64,000 nucleotides of DNA from Physella acuta (GCF_028476545.1 NW_026731926.1:21001-85000); one strand, 5' to 3'. Numbered from the stretch's first letter, positions 45,535 through 59,204 are shown. A program made the numbers and translations. The notes: generated by a model from the letters alone, not told the origin.

Positions 45535-46990
45535 TACTAGTAGTTTCAATAACGTTTTGGTAAAAGTCGCCTTAGTAACGATGTTTTTGGTAAAAGTCAC
45601 TTTAGTTACAAAGTTTGGGAACTAGTTACTTTTGTAGCGATGTTTGGGTACTAGTCACTTATTCTTGCGATGTTTGTGTACTAGTCACTGTTGTAGCGGG
45701 GTTTGGGTACTAGTCACTGTTGTAGCGATGTTTGGGTACTAGTCACTGTTCTAGCGGGGTTTGTGTACTAGTCACTGTTGTAGTGGGGTTTGGGTACTTG
45801 TCACTTGTGTAGTGGGTTTGGGTACTAGTCACTGTTGTAGTGGGGTTTGGGTACTAGTCACTGTTGTAGTGGGGTTTGGGTACTAGTCACTTGTGTAGCG
45901 ATGTTTGGGTACTAGTCACTGTTGTACCGATGTTTGGGTACTAGTCACTGTTGTGGCGGGGTTTGGGTACTAGTCACTGTTGTAGCGGGGTTTGGGTACT
46001 AGTCCCTTGTGTAGCGAGGTTTGTGTACTAGTCAATTGTATAGCGATGTTTGGGTACTAGTCACTATTGTAGCGTGGTTTGGGTACTAGTCATTGTTGTA
46101 GCGGAGTTTGGGTACTAGTCACGTGTGTAGCGGGGTTTGGGTACTAGTCAATTGTATAGCGATGCTTGGGTACTAGTCACTATTGTAGCGTGGTTTGGGT
46201 ACTAGTCATTGTTGTAGCGGGGTTTGGGTACTAGTCACTTGTGTAGCGGGGTTTGGGTACTAGTCACGTGTGTAGCGGGGTTTGGGTACTAGTCACGTGT
46301 GTAGCGGGGTTTGGGTACTAGTCAATTGTATAGCGATGTTTGGGTACTAGTCACTATTGTAGCGTGGTTTGGGTACTAGTGACTTGTGTAGCGGGGTTTG
46401 GGTACTAGTCACTTGTGTAGCGGGGTTTGGGTACTAGTCACTTGTGTAGCGATGTTTGAGTACTAGTCACTTGTGTAGCGGGGTTTGGGTACTAGTCACT
46501 GTTGTAGCGGGGTTTGGGTACTAGTCACTTGAGTAGCGGGGTTTGGGTACTAGTCACTTGTGAGCGATGTTTGGTTACTAGTCACGTGTTCTAGCGATGG
46601 TTGGGTACTAGTCACTTGTGTAGCGATGTTTGGGTACTAGTGACTTGTGTAGCGGGGTTTGGGTACTAGCCACTGTTGTAGCGGGGTTTGGGTACTAGTC
46701 ACTGTTGTAGCTGGAATTGAGTAAAAGTCGCATTAGTAACGATGTTGTGCAATATTTGGGTACTAGTCACTTGGGTAGCGATATTTGGGTACTAGTGAAT
46801 TATGTAGCGATATTTGGGTACTAGTGAATTATGTAGCGATATTTGGGTACTAGTGAATTATGTAGCGATATTTGGGTACTAGTGAATTATGTAGCGATAT
46901 TTGGGTACTAGTGAATTATGTAGCGATATTTGGGTACTAGTGAATTATGTAGCGATATTTGGGTACTAGTCATTATTGTATCGAGGTTTG
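45535..46990. repeat. Long minisatellite, about 29 bp unit with ACTAGT
   Basis: About 50 copies of 'gtttgggtactagtcacttg' + 'tgtagcggg'. A homogeneous sub-array of 'gatatttgggtactagtgaa' + 'ttatgtagc' lies at about 46780-46970. Decayed copies trail on to about 47180. Confidence 0.93.
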
Positions 46991-48197
46991 TGTGGTAGTC
47001 GATTTCGTAGCAATGCTTAGGTACTGTAACTTTTAGTAGCTACTTTTCGATACTAGTCACATTTTTTAAATACATTTGGTACACGTCGCTGTATGATTAT
47101 AGAGACATATGGGTACGCGTCACTTTTGAAGCGATCATTTATTACTAGTCATTTTGTAGTAACGCTTCAAAACAAGTCAATACTTAACTAGTGTTTTATT
47201 ACCACCTTTTTATTATGCTACAAGTCATTAAACTCATAGCACTTTTTTTAAAAATGGACAGATTAAAGCTACAAAATATACCTACATATATATGTATGTA
47301 AACGAGTAAGTATTATTCCAGCTAGTTCATTTAACAGGGTTAAAAAGGATAACTTGTTAAAACGCAGATGGTACTAACATTTTTTTTAAATACAGCAAAC
47401 CCAATACCAATCCTTACCTAACAACCTAATATACAACATTGATCTAATATATCGCCATTCATCAGATCAATACATACTTACACACGGTGTTAACGAGTGC
47501 TGACACAACAGGTGTTCGATCACTGCCCCACCCCCATCCACAACCCCACCCCTCCACTAAAACCTCACCAGTTACAAAAAAACAACTGCAACTCTAGGTT
47601 TACCCAAGAAATGCCAAGAGATAGACGAGATCTGAACGTGTTTAAAGCCGACGGTGGGTTGACAATAAACACGAGCGTAGATCACAATCTGAGGTTCGAG
47701 TGGCACACGCCGACACTCGCATCAAAGTAACACATTCCCTCACTCTACGGCAGGTGTTCTAGGAGGGTCGGCCAATTGGATCTAAGTCAAAGTCACTAGT
47801 TACAGCACACAAAAAAATGGGATTACGGCATTAAAAAATGGGATTACTGTAAATCTTCCAGAATATAACATCTGAAGATAAAAATCTAGTGCCGTAAAAA
47901 TGCAGCAAAATTTAATTTTTGCAAATGGAAATTAAAATAGCGAAATTTAATATTTGCAGTTGAAATTTAACAAAATATTTGAAGATAGAAATTAAAATAG
48001 TAAAATTAAAGATACACAGTTGGAAATCTAGCAAAGTTTAAGTTCTGAAGTTGAAGATCTAGAAAAGGTTTAGTTAAAAATTAGTTAGAAATTAAAAATC
48101 TAGTAAAGTTTAAGTTCGGAAATTAAAAATTTAGTTAAGTTTAAGATCCGTAGATCTCAATATGACTCACCAAGACTAAATATATTTTTTAAATGTG
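46991..48197. other. No gene seen
   Basis: AT-rich. Degenerate 'taaagtttaagttcgga' style repeats lie at about 47920-48150. Confidence 0.5.
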
Positions 48198-48832
48198 ATT
48201 TTTACTTTCTCATATATACGAAGTATAGAGAGAGTCTTGTAATCGTGCAAAAAACAAAAGACGTTTTGCACCTCACGGATACGGAAAAACATAATTTTGC
48301 AATCTTGTCCGTATGTCTGTGTGTCTGTCTGTCTGTGCGTAAACACGATAACTTGAGTACCGTTACATCTAGGTTGATGAAATTTCATATATAAGTATTT
48401 TATCAAAATCGTAGATCCTGATCAACTTTTGAGCGATTTCCGATAACCGGAAGAGGTACTTTTTCTACTTTGAATTTTTCAAAAGCCTATAACGTGAGTA
48501 GTATTTTAGATAGATAAATGAAATTTCACATGTAAGTAAAAGATCTAATTCTCTACCTTCTGTCAAATTTTGAGTAATTTCCGTTGACCGGAAGTACTAA
48601 TTTACGCTATTTCCGATTTCTCAAAAAACGCATGTAAATTTATAAAGTACTAATAATATTGCGCACTATTATGCACATTTTGTTTTGGCGTTCGCTTGGT
48701 GCGCAATTCTTTTTTCTATGAGATTCTATTATATTTTTAAAAGTTTAAGTAATTAAAAATCATGTCTATATTCCAAGTTATATAAGAATATTCGAGAAAG
48801 TTTAGGGGAGATCACTCCCGGTTTATTTTAAA
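48198..48832 (-). mobile_element. Dispersed repeat family R1, copy 2 (inverted)
   Basis: Reverse-complement match to 28378-29140, including GTGATCTCCCCTAAACTTTC, 'aaatttcatcaacctag', 'tcaagttatcgtgtttac' and 'cagacagacagacacacag'. Ends 'actttctcatatata' and 'tattcgagaaagt'. Confidence 0.75.
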
Positions 48833-49370
48833 TAAAATAAATTTTAGAAGATGTGACTGGTGCATTAATTAAACCAACTACAAATGAACATACAACTATT
48901 TTTCATTTTTCAAAAAAAAAACAAAAAAACTGAAGCTGTATCCTTAATATGAGAGGTATCAAACGATTCGATCCCTATGGCCGACTCGCCTTATTCATAA
49001 TTATTACATTATTAGATTAAATAAAATATTTAAAATGAGTTAGGAAACGTGTATACACCGATAAGTATTATCAACAGTGTGTATAAAGAGTGAAGTAGAC
49101 AGAACAATGCTGATCGGGTTAGAATCTAGTTGATGCCAGACTAATTGGTATTTGAACAACTCAGCCGTGCACCGAAAGAACCTACATTCTCAGGTAACAT
49201 CAGGTACTGCTCTAGTCAGAGATGGGAAAACAAGTAGAAGACAGGGGGAAATACCTTCAAGACAAGAGAGAGAAGATTCCCGGAGAAAGGAAGGATTGGA
49301 ACAATCGGATGTAAGCCAAGCTCATCAGCAATATAAACAAGTCAAGTGGAGAATGATACACTCAGGGGGA
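48833..49370. other. No gene seen
   Basis: The sequence before the next array is AT-rich. An open frame starting at 49152 runs into the 36-bp array and is not supported as a gene. Confidence 0.5.
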
Positions 49371-49945
49371 ACTTGTCTCACAAAATTAGGGGAGGGAACT
49401 CTTTGGTCAAGTCTAACAAAATTAGGGGAGGAAACTGTTCTGTCATGTCCAACAAAATTAGGGGAGGGAACTACTCGGTCAAGTCTAACAAAATTAGGGG
49501 AGGAAACTGTTCTGTCATGTCCAACAAAATTAGGGGAGGGAACTACTCGGTCAAGTCTAACAAAATTAGGGGAGGAAACTGTTCTGTCATGTCCAACAAA
49601 ATTAGGGGAGGGAACTCTTTGGTCAAGTCTAACAAAATTAGGGGAGGAAACTGTTCTGTCATGTCCAACAAAATTAGGGGAGGGAACTCTTTGGTCAAGT
49701 CTAACAAAATTAGGGGAGGAAACTGTTCTGTCATGTCCAACAAAATTAAGGGAGGGAACTACTCGGTCAAGTCTAACAAAATTAGGGGAGGAAACTGTTC
49801 CGTCATGTCCAACAAAATTAAGGGAGGGAACTACTCGGTCAAGTCTAACAAAATTAGGGGAGGAAACTGTTCCGTCATGTCCAACAAAATTAGGGGATGG
49901 AACTACTCAGTCAAAATTAGGGGAGCGAACTGTTCTGTCAGGTCA
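49371..49945. repeat. 36-bp minisatellite with a 72-bp dimer pattern
   Basis: About 16 units 'caaaattaggggagggaact' + variable 16 bp. Two types alternate ('...actcggtcaagtctaa' and '...gttctgtcatgtccaa'), giving a 72-bp higher-order unit. As 36 is a multiple of three, long open frames appear in several frames, including the minus strand (Thr-Lys-Leu-Gly-Glu repeats in one). Confidence 0.93.
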
Positions 49946-51402
49946 AAATTTCTAAATCTAGCACAACACAGGGACTATCATTGTACACTTACGTAAATTG
50001 TACTCATAAAACTAAAAGAAGTTAAGGGCATTAAACGCTTAATGTTTCCGTTGTTCACTACAACTTTATGTATATACAGGTGTAAGCAAACATTGCATTG
50101 AGGCTGTAAGAATGAACTGGTATATCGCCGTCTGCTTAAGGTAAGTACTTGTTCAAATCAATGCATAACCTGGTTGGTTAAGCAGTCCAAAGCGATACAT
50201 AACCCGTCAGTTAACCAGTTCAAACCAATACATAACCATGTGCTTCAACCAGTTCAATTCGATATGTTACCAGATGCTAGTGATGCTACGCTTCAATGAT
50301 CACAATATTGTTTTTTCTACCTTCTGTCATTCACAGAAGTTGGCTCTATAAAAATACATTTTTAAATTTGTGTTTTTTTTTCTAAGCGTAGGCAGGTTTC
50401 TATAAACGACTCTTCCAATGCAGAGTACCGTATTCAAGTTAGCAGTTTAAAAAAAAAGTAAACTTTGATAATCAGACTTGCATACAACGTTGTTAAAAAA
50501 ACACATTATTTTCCATAAATCCGACAGCCGTTCGCGTGGATTCAAAAACCCAGGCGCTACTTTAAATAATTTTAGCTCATTGACTAGAGCTATATCAACA
50601 CAGGTGTTCCAATGACTTAAACACAAGACACCCCCCCCCCCCCCCCCCCCAAACTCAACTATCATTAGCAAAAGAAAATTAACTTCCTTTGAACGCGAAA
50701 AATAAATATGAACATTATAAAAGCGAAATGTTTTCCAGGATGTTGTATGTCAACATGCGGTGGATTGTGGGAGGAGATGTTAACACCAGTTACATGGTAA
50801 CCAGCTTAGTGAGGGCATGTGTAGTGTTGTCATTCGATAATCTCCATACACAGACATTCTATTTGAAAGCTGTTTGTTGAGGGGTTTAAGTTGGATGAGG
50901 GTTATCAAATCAATGCTTTGTCATTTTTTTTTCTATAGCAGCAGCTAAATTAAAATAGATGACAAGCTGTTGTCTTAATGAAAACAACAGGAGCGTGGAT
51001 ATAACCAAGAACGATAATGAAACAAAGCATATGACATACTAATATACTCTTCAACACGTAGACCAATAAGACAAGGCATTGGACTAAAGATACATACGAC
51101 CACAGGGAGCAAGACATTACCCCCACGCCATTACGCCCCCCCCCCCGCCGACCAAATATCCCCTGTACATTGCCCCCCACCCCAAAATGTATTACGATAT
51201 CACCCCCATCATTTAGAGAAGTCAAGGATAGGTGGTTGGATATTGCGCTGAATAGGCATACTTCAAATGTATGGGTAATCAATTAGAGGGGGTGTCATTA
51301 CCGGGGGGGGGGGGGGGGATAATGTCCTAGACCCATGACCACCAAATATTATGACTAATAAAAAAACTAGACCAATGACATATTACCGCCTATTTAAACT
51401 AT
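49946..51402. other. No gene seen
   Basis: Diverged 'aaccagttcaaaccaatacataacc' repeats at 50150-50270; poly-C and poly-G runs at about 50630-50650, 51125-51145 and 51300-51320. Nothing else. Confidence 0.5.
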
Positions 51403-51660
51403 GGGACGGCGTTGCCTAAGAGGTAGAGCGCTAGGCTACTAACCCAAAAGCCTCGAAGTCGAATCCGGGTTCAAGTCAGCAGAACGTCCCTAAGTACACC
51501 CATATCTAAGGATACCTAACTCACGTTTTGGAAAGTAAAGGCGGCGGGGCAAAGTGCTGACCACATTATCCCTTCGTATGCCGAGGTCAACAAACATAGG
51601 AACTCTACTTCATCTGCCCAATGGATGGCTAGGTCTAAAGAGGATTCTTTCCTTTTTTTT
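51403..51660 (+). mobile_element. tRNA-derived SINE
   Basis: tRNA-like head with A box (TTGCCTAAGAGGTAGAGC) and B box (AAGTCGAATCC). The body has 'aagtacacccatatctaagg', the tail 'gaactctacttcatctgcc' and 'aggtctaaagaggattc', ending in a T run. It is the best-preserved member of the family in the window. It is not a functional tRNA, since the stem pairing of the head is poor. Confidence 0.85.
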
Positions 51661-53385
51661 TCCTTCAGTCATAAACTAAACTATACCGACCATTATTGTA
51701 ATTATACATACCCCACCTGTAAGGACTATGGTTAATCTCTTCCACCTACACAGGTAGCCCATAAGATTATCATTAAGGTATTGCCACCCCCGCTCACAAG
51801 ACAAGATATCAACACATCACGTGACATGCATCAAAAACTAATTAACATTTAACCTCACTGATAATGGGTTTATCGGATCCTACAAATTAAGTCCAAAAAT
51901 AAACTTCAACGTTAAAAAAAAAATCAAACTGTGTAGTTATATCTATATATTTTACAATGTTAGCTTTACTTACAATCGAAGTTTTAGTTGTATGCAAAAT
52001 ACAAGGTAATTAAAAAGTCTAGTGACAATTTTAGCGCAATTTCCTTATGTTATCTAAAAATAGCTCTGTCGTAGCGTAAATCAAGAGCAGGGTTAGTAAA
52101 ACCATTGGTTAGTTATCAAAACGTTTTTTATTAATTTTTTTCAGTATTTTACATGTTTTATTTACAATAGAGTTACATGACTAAAAACCATTGCGCGCCT
52201 ACTGAACGTGATGGCGCAGCCATAGAACGCGATGGCGCAGCTATTGAACGTGATGACGCGTGTGGTGTGGTTGGAAAAAATGCCTACTAATTCGGTCCAA
52301 ATTTTAATTAATTCAAAATTTTTTTTGTGACCGAACGAAAGGATATTTTTGAAAACTTTCTTCGGCAATATTGTTCTAAATTATGGCAGGAATCGATTGG
52401 TACATGTTTCAAGTCGCTTAGTGGTCTGGTTGCCGAGATATGGGCAAAAAACTGCTTTTTTTCGAGTTTTTTTTGGCTTTTCTGGGAAATCCATGAAAGA
52501 AACCCGTAATTTTTATGGCCTATGTTCATCCTCGTAACTTGCTTAACATAATTGCTTTTGGAACTAGTCATCGATATTGCTTCGTTGAGGAGGAGATACG
52601 ACTTAAAGCCCGGACACACATTCATCCATACATTCATTCATACATCCATACATTCATCCATCCATTCCCAGAAATGACGAGTTAATAAACGCAATTCTCC
52701 AGAATGGAAATTGCGCTAACAAGCTTTTTTAAAAAAAAAAGTCATAGTTAGTGGAGAAATGTCAACATACACTTAAATTAACCAAGTATAGAGATCTACA
52801 TCTGATGAGAAATGGAATGTTTATATTCTAACTTGATTTATCAAGCCTATATATGTTAACAAAAAGAATGTCTACATTTCAACTGCACTATCCAAGCTTA
52901 TATCTGTAAACAAATGGAATGTTTACATTTATATCATCCCACGCAACACATGTATCACCTTGGTTACCTACACAACAACAAAAAACTGCGATTTTTCTAT
53001 CCTTTTATGAAATATAAAACTGTTTCTCCTTCATCGAAATACAGTAGTAGGAATGTACTCCAATCGATAGCAACTAACATGCCACGGGAACAGCTGTTGA
53101 CAACACGACACAACACAGGCAGAAGCCCACAACACCAGCGTTGATGTATCCAACAAGACGAAGAATGTGTGGGGAAACTACAAGTCTATAAATAAAATGC
53201 TCCACCTGGAAGCGTTTACTGGAGCCACGGCGAACACAACAGAGCCGGTTGCTTGTCTCCCCTGCAGGGCGCTAGATGGCGAGTGAGCAGCGCTTGAACG
53301 GTGGGCTACCACAGGATCAACAGCGCCGCGTGCCACTGGGGAAACTCTCGCACTGGGAAACATCGGGGAGTAGAGGCTCTAGGAT
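51661..53385. other. No gene seen
   Basis: Three short copies of 'gaacgtgatggcgcagctat' at about 52200-52255; 'catacattcatccatccatt' style repeats at about 52620-52670. A relatively GC-rich stretch at 53170-53380 could be a promoter or CpG region, but nothing confirms it. Confidence 0.45.
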
Positions 53386-53389
53386 TCAA

Positions 53390-54400
53390 TGGAGGCCAGG
53401 TCGCTGGGGACGTTCGGTGGGTCCGTGAGGATGTTCGGTGGGTCGCTAAGGGGGACATGGGTCAAGTAGCTGAGAGGGTCATGGGTCGTTGGGGACGTTC
53501 GGTGGGTCGCTAAGGGGGACATGGGTCAAGTAGCTGAGAGGGTCATGGGTCTTTGGGTGGGGTAGATGAGAGGGTTGTGAGTTGTTGGGAGGGTCGTTGG
53601 GGACGTTGTGTGGGTAGTTGAGGGGGTCGTTGGGGACGCTAAGGGGGTCTAGGTTGTTGGGTAGGTCGTTGGGGACGCTAAGGGGGTCTAGGTTGTTGGG
53701 TAGGTCGTTGGGGACGCTAAGGGGGTCTAGGTTGTTGGGTAGGTCGTTGTGGATGCTAAGGGGGTCTAGGTTGTTGGGTAGGTCGTTGTGGATGCTAAGG
53801 GGGTCTAGGTTGTTGGGTAGGTCGTTGTGGACGCTAAGGGGGTCTAGGTTGTTGGGTAGGTCGTTGTGGATGCTAAGGGGGTCTAGGTTGTTGGGTAGGT
53901 CGTTGTGGATGCTAAGGGGGTCTAGGTTGTTGGGTAGGTCGTTGTGGATGCTAAGGGGGTCTAGGTTGTTGGGTAGGTCGTTGGGGACGCTAAGGGGGTT
54001 TAGGTGGTTGGGTAGGTCGTTGTGGATGCTAAGGGGGTCTAGGTTGTTGGGTAGGTCGTTGGGGACGCTAAGGGGGTTTAGGTGGTTGGGTAGGTCGTTG
54101 TGGATGCTAAGGGGGTCTAGGTGGTTGGGTAGGTCGTTGTGGATGCTAAGGGGTCTAGGTTGTTGGGTGGGTTGTTGGGGACGTTGTGTAGGTAGCTGAA
54201 TGGGTTAGCCGCTAAGGTGGTCGTAGGTCGATGGGTGGATAGTTGAGGGGGTCGTGAGTTGATAGCTGAGGACGTCTTGGGTCTTCTAGGGGGGTCGCTG
54301 GCGTGGGTCATTGTGGACGTTGTGTGGGTAGCTGAGAGGGTCGTGAGTTGATAACTGAGGATGTCTTGGGTCGTTACAAGTGGGTCGCTGGTGTGGGTCA
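53390..54400. repeat. Minisatellite, 39 bp unit, with diverged flanks
   Basis: The core at about 53620-54160 has 13-14 units 'gctaagggggtctaggttgt' + 'tgggtaggtcgttgtggat'. The 39-bp period gives an open frame repeating MLRGSRLLGRSLW. The flanks carry longer, diverged versions with 'gtcgctaagggggacatggg'. Confidence 0.92.
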
Positions 54401-55296
54401 GTGGGCTGGTTTTCTTGGGATACCGTAGGTTGTAGACTATATTAATATTGGGTTGGGTATCTAAAGCAACTAGACTGTCTCTAAACAGATTGATGAATGA
54501 AACGCTAAAGACAAGAACTGGTCGTTTGTCGTTGAAATGAAAAGAAAAACACGAGATGTAGAGTACGTAACCAAAGACATGGAAGTACGCTCGAATCGAT
54601 CCAAATAATGCATGTAAACAATGTAAGAACTATGACTTCAATCTGGACGTTCGTTCACTAAACAGCTGACACTGTTACACTAAACGGTGCGCATCAAGAA
54701 TGTAAGTACAGACACAAGATTTTAGCTTAAAATTCAGGCTCTAATAACTCTTTCATTCATATACTGAGACCCGATCTTCTTAGTTAAAGTGTGCAAGTTT
54801 TTCTCGCTACACCACATACTCGCTTCACACCTGTTGACTAATCTACAACACAGCGAGGTGTTCTATCACCCAGCAGTATAGAACGACTTAGGCCGTTATG
54901 ATGAATTACGATACACAACCTTCAATTGTTATAGAATCACTCACTCTAAAGACATAGGCCGTTATGATGAATTACGTTACACAACAATTCTCTCATGCCG
55001 TCTTTTTTAACCTAACACCGCCGCATCTTTTATTTTCTAACCATGTTTTTTTAAACATCAATTTTTTTACCTTTATTTTAAACTTTGCGGAGAAACAATC
55101 CAATATTCGCAGCGTGACAGAAGGAATAAAGTTGATAATCCCACACTACTTAGTATTTAATCAGTGTTAACCCTGCAATACAACAACCCTCGATAGCACA
55201 ACTCTTATGATAATACTGATTTTCCTACTGCCTAACTAACTTGTATTAATCCTACCCTCATTAGCATTAGTTCTATGCTGATTCTATACTCCAGTG
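54401..55296. other. No gene seen
   Basis: 'aggccgttatgatgaattac' is duplicated at about 54890 and 54957. No other feature. Confidence 0.5.
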
Positions 55297-55512
55297 CAGG
55301 GGTCTCCAAACTTTTCAGTCCGAGGGCCGCATTAACTATCAAATTTCAGTCCGGGGACCAGTTTCTTCCAGGCAAGTCGTGATTTTTCTGAGCAAAGTTC
55401 CTCAGCCATCACCAAGAAACGTTTTTTCCGTGGACAAAAAGATCTCCGCGGGCCGGACGAGAGGACCTCGCGGGCCGCATTCGGCCCGCGGGCCGTAGTT
55501 TGGAGACCCCTG
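55297..55512. mobile_element. hAT-type MITE, CAGGGGTCTCCAAACT family, copy 2
   Basis: 216 bp. Ends CAGGGGTCTCCAAACTTTTC and AGTTTGGAGACCCCTG, flanked by a perfect 8-bp duplication CTCCAGTG (55289-55296, 55513-55520). Highly similar to 22305-22512 and slightly longer. Confidence 0.93.
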
Positions 55513-55639
55513 CTCCAGTGCATAAGTCGTGTGATAATTTGTTATTTATTCCCCCACGCCCATTTACATTCTTAATTAAATAATTACATTCCAACCCACC
55601 TGCTAGCACTATATCCAGGCTTATCTTTCCCCACATGAC

Positions 55640-56800
55640 TTACCACCAGCTGTATGATAATCCACCCCCCCCCTTTCTAACATTAATTCAATTTTAAACC
55701 TACCCACACCCTAACACCACCCCCTTGCCAATAGTACACCCCCCCTTCTTCTAACATGAATTCAATATTAAAGCTACCCACACCCTAACATCAGCTCCAT
55801 GCTAATATTACACCCCACCCCACCCCACCTTCTAACATGAATTCAATATTAAAGCTACCCACACCCTAACATCAGCTCCATGCTAATATTACACCCCCCA
55901 CCCCACCCCGTCTTCTAACATGAATTCAATATTAAACCTACTCACACACTAACACCAGTCCCATGCTAATATTACACCCCACCCCACCCTCTAACATGAA
56001 TTCAATATTAAAGCTACCCACACACTAACATCAGCTCCATGCTAATATTACACCCCCCACCCCACCCCGTCTTCTAACATGAATTCAATATTAAACCTAC
56101 TCACACACTAACACCAGTCCCATGCTAATATTACACCCCACCCCACCCCACCTTCTAACATGAATTCAATATTAAAGCTACCCACACCCTAACACCAGCT
56201 CCATGCTAATATTACACCCCCACCCCGTCTTCTAACATGAATTCAATATTAAACCTACTCACACACTAACATCAGCTCCATGCTAATATTACACCCCCCA
56301 CCCCACCCCGTCTTCTAACATGAATTCAATATTAAACCTACTCACACACTAACACCAGTCCCATGCTAATATTACACCCCACCCCACCCCACCTTCTAAC
56401 ATGAATTCAATATTAAAGCTACCCACACCCTAACACCAGCTCCATGCTAATATTACACCCCCACCCCGTCTTCTAACATGAATTCAATATTAAACCTACT
56501 CAGACCCTAACACCAGCTCCATACTAACATTACACCCCCACCCCACCCCACCTTCTAACATGAATTCAATATTAAACCTACTCAGACCCTAACACCAGCT
56601 CCATACTAACATTACACCCCCCACCCCACCTTCTAACATGAATTCAATATTAAACCTACTCATACCCTAACACCAGCTCCATACTAACATTACACCCCCC
56701 ACCCCACCCCGTCTTCTAACATGAATTCAATATTAAACCTACTCAGACCCTAACACCAGCCCCATGCTAACATTACACCCCCCACCCAACCCTAGCATCA
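55640..56800. repeat. Minisatellite, about 80-85 bp unit
   Basis: About 14 units containing 'cttctaacatgaattcaata', 'ttaaacctactcacacacta', 'acaccagctccatgctaat' and 'attacacccc(acccc)n'. Two subtypes (accttctaac/agctaccc and gtcttctaac/cctactca) alternate in blocks. Confidence 0.95.
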
Positions 56801-57126
56801 GTTCTATGAAAGTACATCCACGAAAATCTAACCGCACTATAAGATACAATTAATTTTCACTGTGTTCCCGCAGGTATTTCACAAGGTAAGAAAAAAAAAA
56901 AACGGCCGTTGCTTTCTGTTCCAGGCTGTCAAAATATGGCAGCGGCCTGCAAGCGAACAAGTGTGAGGTAGAAAAAACACAGACTCGCGTGTACTGGGCT
57001 AGTAGTACAAACATGCAAGCAGGTAGCTGGGCGCATCTGGTTCAATGGGGTTTGACAACATTCATTCTTGATTGAACTAAGTTTTCACACACACATCTGT
57101 TCATTTCATACAACCAAAAATATCAT

Positions 57127-57135
<9 letters not shown>
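56801..57135. other. No gene seen
   Basis: Spacer between two arrays; an A run at about 56891. Confidence 0.5.
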
Positions 57136-57164
<29 letters not shown>

Positions 57165-57892
57165 TGTATGTATGTATGTATGTATGTATGTATGTATGTA
57201 TGTATGTATGTATGTATGTATGTATGTATGTATGTATGTATGCATGTATGCATGTATGCATGTGTGCATGTGTGCATGTGTGCATGTATGTATGTATGTA
57301 TGCATGTATGCATGTAAGCATGTATTCATGTATTCATGTATTCATGTATGCATGTATGCATGTATGTATGTATGTATGTATGTATGTATGTATGTATGTA
57401 TGTATGTATGTATGTATGTATGTATGTATGTATGTATGTATGTATGTATGTATGTATGTATGTATGTATGTATGTATGTACGTATGTACGTACGTATGTA
57501 CGTACGTATGTACGTATGCATGTACGTATGCATGTACGTATGCATGTACGTCTGCATGTACGTATGTATGTATGTATGTATGTATGTATGTATGTATGTA
57601 TGTATGTATGTATGTATGTATGTATGTATGTATGTATGTATGTATGTATGTATGCATGTACGTATGCATGTATGTCTGTATGTCTGTATGTATGTATGTA
57701 TGTACGTATGCATGTATGTCTGTATGTCTGTATGTATGTATGTATGTATGTATGTATGTCTGTATGTATGTATGTATGTATGTATGTATGTATGTATGTA
57801 TGTATGTATGTATGTATGTATGTATGTATGTATGTATGTATGTATGTATGTATGCATGTACGTATGTATGTACGTATGCATGTATGTATATC
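57136..57892. repeat. ATGT tetranucleotide microsatellite, about 750 bp
   Basis: (TATG)n with blocks of variants (tgcatg, tacgtg, tgtctg, attcat). Because 4 is not a multiple of three and no unit makes a stop, all frames on both strands are open (MYVC or IHTY repeats). Not coding. Confidence 0.97.
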
Positions 57893-59204
57893 CCCCAATA
57901 TGAGTGTCCCTACTCCAGGACTTGGTGCTAGTAGGCGTGTATGGGAAGACCGCCAACTATGCTCTATTATCCGCTGATCTAATTGACTTACGCGAGCGAC
58001 AGGAATCTTTTGATACCAGGCCCCCACGTCAAAGGCGGGCCATTAAAGAACGTTTTATTGTCGAGAAACAAAAAGGATTTGGGTAAATGTCTTAATTACA
58101 CTTTATAATAAAGCATGGCTTTAGATAGCTACATGTACGTTAGTCAGAACACTATTATAATTATAAGTTGTGACGCGAACAGGAACATAATATTTCATCA
58201 AACAACAGATTAATTCTGCGAATTCTCCATTGAGTATTTGTGAATACAATAAATAATACACAAGAGCAGGCCACACAAAAAGGGTAATCCTTAAATACCA
58301 ACAGACTGGACTTGACTTAGTCCTCTCTGCTCCGTATGGAACATAGGGCCTCTACCATTTCCTTCACCAACAGACTGCTCATTCCTTTTTTTTTTGTCTT
58401 ATTTAATTTTCTAATAGAGCATGTTCTTTAGATGACCAGATAAAATGTCAAACTACCAGCTGCACCTTTGGCTAATTCGACAGGAATGGGGATAGATCGA
58501 GCACATATTCAGAAGACAAGATTAAATCATCACGAGGCAGGCTTTAGACTTTAGACCCACAGGAGAAAAGTGAGTCGACCTAAACAGTCCCAGAGAAGGA
58601 GAGTGGAAAGAGAAGCAAGGGTTGCGGGGATTACATGGGCTTAACTAAAGAGAGCTGCCCAAAACAGAATCCGATGGAGATGTTTAGCTGCAGTCATTAG
58701 CTTCGCAGGGACTTCACGGGAAGAAGAGAACAATTAGTTCACTACATGTATTTCGAATCTCTGTGACACGCTACATCTCAAAAGTTCGTGTGATACTTTC
58801 ACTATTTCAACTTTGTGCAACACATTCACAACCATTCTTAAAAATTTAGTGTGTGACACAAACGAACAGGAAAATCAGAAACTGCTCAGCGTTCATGCCC
58901 CATAGAATAGGTTACGTTAGCAATGGATTTTGCCCCTGAGAAATTCCAGAACTTGTTAAAGACGCCATGAGCAGTTGGCTGTCATTAAGGAACATATTGT
59001 AGTAATCTGAAGTGGTACTAGCTTATGACACGCGATCCGTCTGAACCGCAACACGAGAACTAGCCAGGTAAATGCTACAATTATGTCAATGAAAGGAAAC
59101 CGGAAGTGGCCAACACGACGGTAAACAGCAGGACAAGCCAAGGAAAACTGAGTGCTAGACAGGTCTGACCTTTAGCAGGGCTGCCATCAGAGTCTACTGG
59201 GGTA
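57893..59204. other. No supported gene
   Basis: A short open segment follows at 57904-58086, but its peptide is not recognised and it lacks clear splice sites. Confidence 0.4.

Noticed and set aside
51403-51480. Possible functional tRNA gene
   Set aside because: It has A- and B-box-like motifs but weak stem pairing and a SINE body and tail; other copies share the same body.
53618-54199. 193-codon frame repeating MLRGSRLLGRSLW
   Set aside because: It follows directly from a 39-bp minisatellite whose period is a multiple of three.
57068-58027. Long Cys/Tyr/Val and His/Thr/Ile repeat 'proteins' on both strands
   Set aside because: They are translations of an ATGT tetranucleotide microsatellite.
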